A DNA stretch of 64,000 bases from the IMG/VR virus record IMGVR_UViG_3300036770_007495, positions 1-64,000 of that record. The stretch is one strand, 5' to 3'. The position numbers were made by a program, and so were the translations under genes. Position 1 is the first letter of the stretch. Each line of letters starts with the position of its first letter. The notes below the pieces were generated by a model. The model did no database searches, was not told the origin of the DNA, and saw nothing but the letters and a program-made list of their open reading frames with translations. The DNA comes from a virus. Positions 45,050 to 51,390 of this stretch are shown here, one piece after another.

Positions 45050-45331
45050 ATGCCCCTTGACAACGAATATCTGCCGGTGAAGTTGGAATACAGATACATG
45101 CGTGATGGCTGGTATCAGCTGCCGCTGTTTGATTGGGTTCAATCTCATGCTATTTATGGTCTTACTGTGTATGACTTGGATAGCGTAAAGAAAGAACTCA
45201 AAAGCAAAGGAGCTACCCATTTCCGAGTGGTTGGCAAGGCCAAGCATGGCGATGGTCGCATTCTTTGCTATCGCGGAACTCCCAACCCTGAATTCAAACA
45301 TCCTCACCCCAAGAAAAAGAAAAAGAAATGA
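45050..45331 (+). CDS. hypothetical protein with poly-Lys tail
   Basis: 93 residues, Tyr-rich N-terminal half, V-V-G-K-A-K-H-G-D-G-R in the middle and a Lys-only C-terminus (P-K-K-K-K-K-K). ATGA overlap with the next small gene. Confidence 0.6.
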   Translation: MPLDNEYLPVKLEYRYMRDGWYQLPLFDWVQSHAIYGLTVYDLDSVKKELKSKGATHFRVVGKAKHGDGRILCYRGTPNPEFKHPHPKKKKKK

Positions 45332-45480
45332 GCACTCTGTTCACCATTCGTCTGAGCAATGCCGCAATCAATGCCAAGGTTCGCCGCGGCGCTTGCGGAA
45401 AAGGCCGCACTGGCTTTGCGATGCGCGATCGCACCAAGTATGTGCGGCACAACAAGCACAAGAACAAAATGGTTGACTGA
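45328..45480 (+). CDS. 50-residue basic protein
   Basis: M-S-T-L-F-T-I-R-L-S-N-A-A-I-N-A-K-V-R-R, then Gly/Arg/Lys-rich to the end. It starts inside the previous stop (ATGA) and its TGA lies in the next -35 box. Codon use fits the genome. Confidence 0.55.
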   Translation: MSTLFTIRLSNAAINAKVRRGACGKGRTGFAMRDRTKYVRHNKHKNKMVD

Positions 45481-45500
45481 TTCAGGAACTGCTGCACATT
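45473..45500 (+). promoter_or_regulatory. early-type promoter
   Basis: TTGACT, 16-nt spacer with AGGAAC, CACATT, 6 nt to the ATG at 45507. Confidence 0.58.
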
Positions 45501-45506
45501 GCTGCC

Positions 45507-45932
45507 ATGAGTGCTAATGCAAACTATCGCAAGCTCAACGATCGCAGCTGCAACAGCTCCACCTACCACAAAAAGGATGGAACTGCTGTGCGCGCCAAGC
45601 TCAAGCAGCAGATGAATGATGATGTTGATGCTTGCACCAAAGAGGAACTGCTGCAGATCAAAAGTGCTGAGGACATCAAATCGGTGGAAATCGAAAATGA
45701 ATACATCGACGACCACCAACAATGCGCTGATGTCAAAATCAATGGCATCAAAATGGAAATGCTGTGGTATGATGATTTGGGCTTCCTTCAATATTGGGAT
45801 GAATCACCCAAAGCACTCAAGCGCCTCATCAAAGCCATTCGCCATTGCTGCTTTGTGGCAATGGATGATAGGGAAGATGCTGCATTTGAAGAAGTGGCTG
45901 AAATGCATGCGGAACTTGCAAAAGAGTTCTAA
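45507..45932 (+). CDS. hypothetical protein, paralogue of 43766
   Basis: 141 residues. A basic N-terminal extension of about 35 residues precedes the shared domain: I-K-S-A-E-D-I-K-S-V-E-I, E-Y-I-D-D-H-Q-Q-C-A-D-V, W-Y-D-D-L-G-F-L-Q-Y-W-D-E-S-P-K and H-A-E-L-A-K-E-F. The two copies are separated by about 1.4 kb. Confidence 0.7.
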   Translation: MSANANYRKLNDRSCNSSTYHKKDGTAVRAKLKQQMNDDVDACTKEELLQIKSAEDIKSVEIENEYIDDHQQCADVKINGIKMEMLWYDDLGFLQYWDESPKALKRLIKAIRHCCFVAMDDREDAAFEEVAEMHAELAKEF

Positions 45933-45950
45933 GTCAAAATCTTCATAAGA

Positions 45951-45984
45951 AGGCTGCACTCAAAAGGTGCAGCTTTCTTTTTTA
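45951..45984 (+). terminator. rho-independent terminator
   Basis: AAGGCTGCAC pairs with GTGCAGCTTT (one G-T pair), followed by CTTTTTT. Confidence 0.85.
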
Positions 45985-46008
45985 ATTGATGGTTAACAGA
46001 TTTTCCTG

Positions 46009-46037
46009 TTGCACACTTGAGAGAATCATTGTATAAT
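46009..46037 (+). promoter_or_regulatory. early-type promoter
   Basis: TTGCAC, 17-nt spacer, TATAAT, 5 nt to the ATG at 46043. Confidence 0.64.
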
Positions 46038-46042
46038 CTACT

Positions 46043-46354
46043 ATGATCAACACCAAGGCGTTTTGGGAAATTGTCAGAGATGAATATGAGCACCACAGCT
46101 CATGGGGCATATACATGTGTCTTGCATCTGAAGCATTCAAGAGTGCATGGAACAATTCACGCACCACATTGCAGCAATTGGGTGCAGAATTTCTTGCCGC
46201 AGTGCCTGAGTTTAATTTCATGCACACCACCAATGATGAAGATGGTGCAAGCGTGCTGTTCAAGCCCTCAAAAGATACACTCTACATCACCGACGAACAG
46301 CGCATTGAGGTGCGCAAAGCTTTCATCAACTGGAACCTTGAACGCTGCAAATAA
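46043..46354 (+). CDS. hypothetical protein
   Basis: 103 residues, M-I-N-T-K-A-F-W-E-I-V-R-D-E-Y start, Ala-rich centre, mostly helical. No family recognised. Confidence 0.62.
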   Translation: MINTKAFWEIVRDEYEHHSSWGIYMCLASEAFKSAWNNSRTTLQQLGAEFLAAVPEFNFMHTTNDEDGASVLFKPSKDTLYITDEQRIEVRKAFINWNLERCK

Positions 46355-46358
46355 CATC

Positions 46359-46637
46359 ATGACTACTGCCATCATCCTCTGCATCTTGTGGGTTGTATCC
46401 ATGGGAACCATTCTCAACATCGCCCTGCAACCCGCCAACTATACGTTTCCTCAATGGCGCAAGCGCATGCGCACCTGCTTTGCCATGTGCCTCATCATCA
46501 CATTGTTGTATGCTTGGGTCATTGTGCGCCTGAGCTCATCACAAGAACATCCCCATGAGGAACTGATCTTGCCACCAGCTTCTGATGAGCTCATTGGCTC
46601 AACATGTTTCCTCAATCAAACAATTGTTGATGTTTGA
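46359..46637 (+). CDS. membrane protein with two TM segments
   Basis: 92 residues; TM segments at about 3-22 and 42-60, a basic loop (R-K-R-M-R) between and an acidic C-terminal tail. Function unknown. Confidence 0.6.
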   Translation: MTTAIILCILWVVSMGTILNIALQPANYTFPQWRKRMRTCFAMCLIITLLYAWVIVRLSSSQEHPHEELILPPASDELIGSTCFLNQTIVDV

Positions 46638-46654
46638 GCAAATGAATGCATAAT
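46627..46654 (+). promoter_or_regulatory. early-type promoter
   Basis: TTGATG, 16-nt spacer, CATAAT, 6 nt to the ATG at 46661. Confidence 0.56.
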
Positions 46655-46660
46655 AACGTC

Positions 46661-46927
46661 ATGAAAAAGAAATACGACCTTATCATCTATTCTCGTCAGC
46701 AATTTGAATGCACATCCATGCAAGTGGAAGCCGCCAACAAAGAGGAGGCTGCTAGCATGATGGATGATGCTCTCATGAGGTATCATCTGGAACTTCTCGA
46801 AGGAGAGGATCCTGCTGACTACGATGCCGACACCCTTGAAGAGGTTGCGGAAGAGCAAATCGAAAACGAAGAATACTACCTCGTTTGTGTGGTGGCTTCT
46901 GATTCCGACTACGACTTGGTTTGGTAA
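46661..46927 (+). CDS. small acidic protein
   Basis: 88 residues, M-K-K-K-Y-D-L-I-I-Y-S-R start, then strongly acidic (E-G-E-D-P-A-D-Y-D-A-D-T-L-E-E). Strand-helix-strand pattern. Function unknown. Confidence 0.6.
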   Translation: MKKKYDLIIYSRQQFECTSMQVEAANKEEAASMMDDALMRYHLELLEGEDPADYDADTLEEVAEEQIENEEYYLVCVVASDSDYDLVW

Positions 46928-46931
46928 CATC

Positions 46932-47105
46932 ATGCACCAATTGCAATACAAATGCCCTCTTTCACATCAATGGATGGTGTTCAAGCGATTCAAATGCAAT
47001 GCGGAAGCAAATGAATACTTTCGGACATATCCTAAAAGAGGGCATTTGTTGTCGCAACTGATGCGAGAGGGGAAATGCCGAATTGCACCAACGCGCGTTT
47101 CCTAA
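46932..47105 (+). CDS. small basic protein
   Basis: 57 residues, M-H-Q-L-Q-Y-K-C-P-L-S-H start, Arg/Lys/Phe-rich. Follows the acidic protein by 4 nt; the pair could interact, which is inference. Confidence 0.52.
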   Translation: MHQLQYKCPLSHQWMVFKRFKCNAEANEYFRTYPKRGHLLSQLMREGKCRIAPTRVS

Positions 47106-47138
47106 AAAGAAGGCCGCAAAAAATATTTTAAGTTCCAG

Positions 47139-47166
47139 TTGATGCATCCTAAAATCCGCCTATATT
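47139..47166 (+). promoter_or_regulatory. early-type promoter
   Basis: TTGATG, 16-nt spacer, TATATT, 9 nt to the ATG at 47176. Confidence 0.55.
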
Positions 47167-47175
47167 GAGTTCGTT

Positions 47176-47370
47176 ATGAGAAAGCCATATTTCAACAATA
47201 CCGAAATTAAAAAAGGCGACATTCTGGATTTCACCATTCATAAAGTGGCGGAAGATGGAGTGGTTGTCAACATCAATTACGAATCGGAAGAAATCGATTT
47301 GTATGATGATGGAGAGGGGTGGACGATTAGCGCCAAAACGGAAAGTTTGGGGCTTATCGAGTGGAAATAA
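47176..47370 (+). CDS. small hypothetical protein
   Basis: 64 residues, beta-rich with E-I-K-K-G-D-I-L-D-F-T and D-G-E-G-W-T-I-S-A-K, likely a small barrel. Bounded by its own promoter and terminator. Confidence 0.62.
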   Translation: MRKPYFNNTEIKKGDILDFTIHKVAEDGVVVNINYESEEIDLYDDGEGWTISAKTESLGLIEWK

Positions 47371-47373
47371 ATT

Positions 47374-47417
47374 GGGAGGGGCGGCCAAAAAAAGGCCGCC
47401 CTTTCCTTTCTTTTTAG
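47374..47417 (+). terminator. rho-independent terminator running into the next promoter region
   Basis: GGGCGGCC-AAAAAAA-GGCCGCCC, then CTTTCCTTTCTTTTT and directly AGTTGATG. Confidence 0.88.
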
Positions 47418-47451
47418 TTGATGATTTGTTGGAACCAGCCACAGTACTCAC

Positions 47452-47889
47452 ATGCCCCACTCACAATATTCTCTCAAAGACCAATTGGAAGCCTTCAGCA
47501 AAGGCGAATGGCTTGATCGCTGCTTCTACTTCTATGATTGGTTCTGCAAAGATGCTTCTCTGGAACGCAAGGCTCGAGCATTGATGAGCAAAGTCAAGAA
47601 GTTCATCAAAGTTATGAAGGTGGATGTGGAGACAACTTACGTCTTCTTCAAAAACAACTGCCCTCTGCATGGAAGCCTGTATGATGACTTTCGCATTTGT
47701 GATGTGGAAACTGGTGATGTGCTGTGGACAGTGACGCCTGCATGCGGCCACAATTGCACCAAAGGAACTGCAGATGCATGGAGCCCATTGAATCAATTCA
47801 AAGAGCCACTCTACTCAGCACGCAACTGGAAAGCATTGCTGCAACATCTTCAAGAGTTTGAGTTGCAAAAGTCGCAAAAGCAGCCATGA
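47452..47889 (+). CDS. hypothetical protein
   Basis: 145 residues, Cys/His-containing second half (N-N-C-P-L-H-G, A-C-G-H-N-C-T-K-G), aromatic first half. Soluble; possibly zinc-binding. No family recognised. Confidence 0.62.
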   Translation: MPHSQYSLKDQLEAFSKGEWLDRCFYFYDWFCKDASLERKARALMSKVKKFIKVMKVDVETTYVFFKNNCPLHGSLYDDFRICDVETGDVLWTVTPACGHNCTKGTADAWSPLNQFKEPLYSARNWKALLQHLQEFELQKSQKQP

Positions 47890-47895
47890 TGTTGC

Positions 47896-48033
47896 ATGAC
47901 TGACGAACAATGCCCCACATGCGGATGCACCATTGGTGGTGGGTGCCCACAAAGCACTCAAGAGGAAATTGAAGCATACAAGCAACGCCATCCTGAAGAG
48001 CAAGATGATGAGGAACTCATTCTCTCTCATTAA
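47896..48033 (+). CDS. 45-residue zinc-knuckle protein
   Basis: M-T-D-E-Q-C-P-T-C-G-C-T-I-G-G-G-C-P-Q-S start with four clustered Cys, then an acidic helical tail. Too short for many gene finders but codon use and Cys spacing support it. Confidence 0.5.
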   Translation: MTDEQCPTCGCTIGGGCPQSTQEEIEAYKQRHPEEQDDEELILSH

Positions 48034-48080
48034 TCTGAATGATGATTTGAGAGACACTACCAAACATATTGGAAGGTAGA

Positions 48081-48132
48081 AGAGGAGCTCAAAATGAGCA
48101 GATGAGGTTGTGCATCTCATCTGCTCACCTCT
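48081..48132 (+). terminator. strong hairpin, probable terminator
   Basis: GAGCAGATGAG pairs perfectly with CTCATCTGCTC around a 9-nt loop, and AGAGG/CCTCT extends the stem. The 3' side is C/T-rich without a clean T-run. Confidence 0.6.
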
Positions 48133-48210
48133 TCAACATCCCCTTCTGGAAATGAGGAATGCATTTTGAGATGATGGCGCAAAATGGCGAGCTGGTTCCT
48201 TCTTTTTTAG

Positions 48211-48238
48211 TTGAATACTTCAAAATTGATGCTATTAT
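48211..48238 (+). promoter_or_regulatory. early-type promoter fused to a T-run
   Basis: TTCTTTTTTAG leads directly into TTGAAT, 16-nt spacer, TATTAT, 6 nt to the ATG at 48245. Confidence 0.58.
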
Positions 48239-48244
48239 AAGAGC

Positions 48245-48481
48245 ATGAAAGAAAAGATTATTGCATTCATTTTTGGGGATGGTGAGGTTGAAAGCAAGAT
48301 TTTTGGGCAGGAAGATGTGGAAGTGTGGGAGAGGGGTATGGGATGGGGATGTGTGAGTTTGGATGATGTGGAATTTCGAATTGTGGATGATGTGGTGATG
48401 GTAATGGGAGAGAGTGTGGAGAAGGTGAAGGAAGGGGTGAAGAAGGTGAAAGTGTATGATGCGGAACAAGATTATGGATGA
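48245..48481 (+). CDS. small protein encoded with very few cytosines
   Basis: 78 residues, M-K-E-K-I-I-A-F-I-F-G-D-G-E start, Val/Glu/Gly/Lys-rich. The coding strand is purine-rich with few C (only 1-2 per 60 nt in most of the gene). Same N-terminal M-K-E-K as the C-free gene at 48940, but no clear homology. Function unknown. Confidence 0.62.
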   Translation: MKEKIIAFIFGDGEVESKIFGQEDVEVWERGMGWGCVSLDDVEFRIVDDVVMVMGESVEKVKEGVKKVKVYDAEQDYG

Positions 48482-48667
48482 TGTGGCAAAATAGGAGCAT
48501 TAATGTGATGCATTAAGTGCATGAATGGAGTGAGTTTCCCATTCATGGGAAATGCATAATGCAGGCACACTCATCTTCATCATCACCCTTCATACTTCAA
48601 GTGGAACCTTTTTTGTGATGCTGGCATCTTGCTCGTTTCCGGCAGCATAAAATATTTTATTTTTAAG

Positions 48668-48695
48668 TTGATGATTCTCTATCAGCATCTATAAT
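48668..48695 (+). promoter_or_regulatory. early-type promoter
   Basis: TTGATG, 16-nt spacer, TATAAT, 6 nt to the ATG at 48702. Confidence 0.68.
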
Positions 48696-48701
48696 GTTGG
48701 T

Positions 48702-48848
48702 ATGGAGAACGAACTCAAAAATAAATTGAAAGAAGTGGAGCAACAAATTCAAAATGTCCAAAATTTTGGATATTGCCGGGAATGTCTCGACATTTTGGTG
48801 CAACAAAAAGAGTGGCTGGAGGGTCTGATCGCCAATTTTTGCGAATAA
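48702..48848 (+). CDS. 48-residue coiled-coil protein
   Basis: M-E-N-E-L-K-N-K-L-K-E-V-E-Q-Q-I-Q-N-V-Q then Y-C-R-E-C-L-D-I-L-V: a helical peptide with a C-x2-C pair. Perfectly placed promoter and a strong terminator frame it, so it is probably a real monocistronic gene. Its base composition is normal, unlike its neighbours. Confidence 0.6.
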   Translation: MENELKNKLKEVEQQIQNVQNFGYCRECLDILVQQKEWLEGLIANFCE

Positions 48849-48854
48849 AACTTG

Positions 48855-48904
48855 AAAGGGAAAGGCAGCTAAAAGGCTGCCTTTCCCCCCCCCCCTTTTT
48901 TTTA
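48855..48904 (+). terminator. rho-independent terminator with C11-T9 tract
   Basis: GGGAAAGGCAGC pairs with GCTGCCTTTCCC, then a run of 11 C (48885-48895) and 9 T. The T-run leads into the next -35 box. Confidence 0.85.
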
Positions 48905-48905
48905 T

Positions 48906-48933
48906 TTGATTAATTAGTGGGGTGAGGTATAGT
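48906..48933 (+). promoter_or_regulatory. early-type promoter of the cytosine-free gene
   Basis: TTGATT, 16-nt spacer, TATAGT, 6 nt to the ATG at 48940. The whole promoter contains no C. Confidence 0.66.
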
Positions 48934-48939
48934 GTGAGT

Positions 48940-49269
48940 ATGAAAGAAAAATTTAATTTTGAAGAGGATATGGATTTGGTGAAAGTGGAATTGATGGATG
49001 ATGGTGATTGGGAGTATTTGAGAATGGGAATTGGAGAGTGTGAGGGTAGGGTGTTTGTGGTTGATTTGGATGATAGTGGAGAAGAAGAAAGGGAAATGAA
49101 ATATGTGAAAGAAGGATTGAGTGTTGAGGATGTTTGTAAGATTGGAATTGAAGTGGGAGTGTTTGTTGATAGTAGTGAGTGGGGGTATGATGAAAGAGAT
49201 AAGGTGAGGGTGAAGATGGAGTGTGAGGAGAAGGATTGGGAGGAATTTTTTAGGAGGTTGAAGGAGTGA
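48940..49269 (+). CDS. cytosine-free gene for an acidic protein
   Basis: The 330-nt reading frame contains no cytosine on the coding strand. The 109-residue product therefore has no Ala, His, Pro, Gln or Thr and uses TTG for Leu, AGR for Arg, AGT for Ser and TGT for Cys. It is acidic (E-E-D-M-D, D-D-S-G-E-E-E) with a regular strand/helix pattern, a well-placed promoter and a normal stop, so it looks like a real gene. I recognise no family. Confidence 0.68.
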   Translation: MKEKFNFEEDMDLVKVELMDDGDWEYLRMGIGECEGRVFVVDLDDSGEEEREMKYVKEGLSVEDVCKIGIEVGVFVDSSEWGYDERDKVRVKMECEEKDWEEFFRRLKE

Positions 49270-49387
49270 AGGTGTGGTGGAACCTTCAAAAGAAGATGAG
49301 GAGGTGGTGATGAGAGTGTGAGGTTGGGAGGATGAGTGTGTGGTGATGATGGGGTGGTGTGGAAATGATGGGGGGAAGTGGTGATGG

Positions 49388-49417
49388 TGGCTGCATTTGC
49401 AGTTCCGCCTTTTTTTA
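49388..49417 (+). terminator. terminator running into a promoter
   Basis: GGTGGCTGCA-TT-TGCAGTTCCGCC followed by TTTTTTT and directly AGTTGATT, the next -35 box. The preceding 49270-49387 is G-rich with no gene seen. Confidence 0.7.
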
Positions 49418-49418
49418 G

Positions 49419-49446
49419 TTGATTACATCTCAAAAGAAGTTATGAT
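49419..49446 (+). promoter_or_regulatory. early-type promoter
   Basis: TTGATT, 16-nt spacer, TATGAT, 5 nt to the ATG at 49452. Confidence 0.56.
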
Positions 49447-49451
49447 GTTGT

Positions 49452-49652
49452 ATGGACATTAAATCTTATGACATCAACAAACAAGAATGTATCATCAACT
49501 TTCTTAATGTGGACAGAAAGGTGAGTTTTAGTGATAATGGGGATATTGATGTGGAACCCATTAATGATTTGAATGAACAGGAAGAGAAAGATTTGTTTGA
49601 TGAGATTTTGAATAGTGAAGAAATCAACAAACTCTTTCCTTACGACTCTTAA
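49452..49652 (+). CDS. small acidic protein
   Basis: 66 residues, M-D-I-K-S-Y-D-I-N-K-Q-E-C start and an acidic helical C-terminus (E-Q-E-E-K-D-L-F-D-E-I-L). Base composition is less skewed than the gene before. Confidence 0.6.
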   Translation: MDIKSYDINKQECIINFLNVDRKVSFSDNGDIDVEPINDLNEQEEKDLFDEILNSEEINKLFPYDS

Positions 49653-49732
49653 AGAAGAGTAAGAGATGAGATGAGAGGACATCTTAATGATGTCCTTTCT
49701 TTTTGTTTGCAAATGGAACCAAATAGAATGAA

Positions 49733-50417
49733 TGAGTGAGTGATGGAGTGGTGAGGAGGAGTGATGTAGAGGTGAGGTGAATGTGGAACCAAAAATGGAG
49801 GAGTGAAGGAGTGAATAGAGTGAATAAATGAAGGAGTGAATGAAGATGTTTCCTTTTGCAATTGGAACCAAAAATGTATGAGTGAATGAATGAATGAATG
49901 AATGAATGAATGAAGGAGAGGTGAGGAGGAGTGATGGAGTGAATGAAGATGTTTCCTTTTGCAATTGGAACCAAAAATGTATGAGTGAAGCTTTATGCTC
50001 AAATTATGCATAATGCAGATTAGATGTTGATGAGGATATGAGAAGCATTTATATTCATTCATGCACTCATTTCTGGAACATCTTTATGCCATCTGCTCAT
50101 CACTCATTATGTTGATGATGATGCTGGTGGAACAAATGAAGAGCATTAAGGTGAGCATTATGCTCATCATTCTCTTTTGCATCTGGAACCTTTCTTATCC
50201 TCTCTTTATCTCAATTGATGGTGAGGTGTGGATGAATGTTGTGATGAATGATGTGATGAATGATGAAATGGAACTCATGAATGATGGAGTGGTGATGAGT
50301 GAATGTGGTGAGGTGTGGATGAGTGATGTGATGAATGATGAAATGGAACTCATGAATGATGATGAGGTGATGAGTGGGAGGGTGAGTGGGAGGGTGAGTG
50401 AATGGCGTTCCGGATGA
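49733..50417 (+). repeat. low-complexity GAATGA/GATGGT region with nested duplications
   Basis: Contains (TGAA)n at about 49886-49916, two near-identical copies of a segment with TTTCCTTTTGCAATTGGAACC (about 49847-49880 and 49950-49984), and a duplicated GATGAATGATGAAATGGAAC unit (about 50256 and 50331). Open frames here are simple-repeat translations on both strands, so I annotate no gene. The strand is C-poor. Confidence 0.65.
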
Positions 50418-50592
50418 AGAGGAATTGATTAGACCATTTCTGAATATGAGGTGTGATTTCTAGACTACATCATGTCTAGAAACATCATCATGTCTAGAAT
50501 TATTAACACATCTTAAATTTTGTATTGTTTTGGATTTTGAGTGGTTCCATAGAAACACAAGCGTGAAAAAACGGAACTAACAAAACTTTTTT

Positions 50593-50733
50593 GGTCTATC
50601 TTTTAGACCGCATGCCAAAATTTTTTTGCGCAATTCACCACAGTTCTGTATATGGGTTTTCTTCACCACAGTTCTATATATGGCTCATTTTCAAAAATTT
50701 TTTTTGCGCAAAATTTCACCATTTCATATATGG
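50593..50733 (+). repeat. iteron-like block before the late genes
   Basis: After a hairpin GGTCTA-TCTTT-TAGACC come three direct repeats: two units TTCACCACAGTTCTnTATATGG (50634 and 50662) and one shorter TTCACCATTTCATATATGG (50715). AAAATTTTTTTGCGCAA precedes the first and third units. AT-rich, no gene. Could be an origin, a replication-protein site or an operator cluster. TCTAGA words repeat just upstream (50461-50498). Confidence 0.6.
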
Positions 50734-50744
50734 CCCTGATGCAT

Positions 50745-50750
50745 TAAATA
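50745..50750 (+). promoter_or_regulatory. late-type promoter
   Basis: TAAATA, 9 nt before the ATG at 50760. Confidence 0.5.
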
Positions 50751-50759
50751 ATTGCACTT

Positions 50760-51386
50760 ATGTCTTATCTTAACAAAGATGCACAAAGCATTTCATTGTT
50801 GTATGAACAGCTTGCACAAGCCCCAGCTCCTGTTGCTGCACCTGTTGCTGCACCTCCATCCATGGTGCAACAGCAACAACCGGCTGCTCCGCAGCAACAA
50901 CAACCAGTTGCCAATGCTGCCAAAGTACCAGCATTTGCTTTGCGTACTTTTGGAGACATCAAAGCCATCATCAACAGAGTCAAAAACAAACAGAAAGTTG
51001 CCGGCGTTGCTGCTGCAGGTGCAGATGCTGCCATTGATGCTGCATTGAATATGATTCCTGGGCTTGGTGCAGCCAAGTCTGCATTTGCATTTTTTAAAGC
51101 AGCCACCTCTCGCCCTGATACTCAAAAGACCAACACCTTCATCGATCAATTGGATGTGGATGATTCCATGAGCAAAATTGTGGATGATACTGTGGAGAAT
51201 GAATTTTTGCAAAACATTGAATCCATCATCAGCAAATATCCTGACAAAGAACCATTGCCAGCCAATTGGAACATGACCAATGAACTGGTGAAGTTTTTGC
51301 GCAACAAGTACAAAAACTCACCTGCAGTGCTGCAGCATCTCACAGACATTACCGCTCGCATGCAGCCTGCAGCACCCATCAGATGA
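50760..51386 (+). CDS. putative internal virion protein with Pro/Ala/Gln linker
   Basis: 208 residues. N-terminal leader M-S-Y-L-N-K-D-A-Q-S-I-S-L-L-Y-E-Q (cut predicted after Glu16), then a low-complexity linker (P-V-A-A-P-V-A-A-P, Q-Q-Q-Q-P), an Ala/Gly-rich hydrophobic segment around residues 85-120 (A-A-G-A-D-A-A-I-D-A-A-L-N-M-I-P-G-L-G-A) that could insert into membrane, and a helical C-terminus. Fits an ejected internal protein; no family name. Confidence 0.66.
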   Translation: MSYLNKDAQSISLLYEQLAQAPAPVAAPVAAPPSMVQQQQPAAPQQQQPVANAAKVPAFALRTFGDIKAIINRVKNKQKVAGVAAAGADAAIDAALNMIPGLGAAKSAFAFFKAATSRPDTQKTNTFIDQLDVDDSMSKIVDDTVENEFLQNIESIISKYPDKEPLPANWNMTNELVKFLRNKYKNSPAVLQHLTDITARMQPAAPIR

Positions 51387-51390
51387 CTAT

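Noticed and set aside
50061-50417. 118-codon plus-strand frame
   Set aside because: It translates low-complexity duplicated DNA, has no promoter of either class, and equally long frames exist on the other strand.
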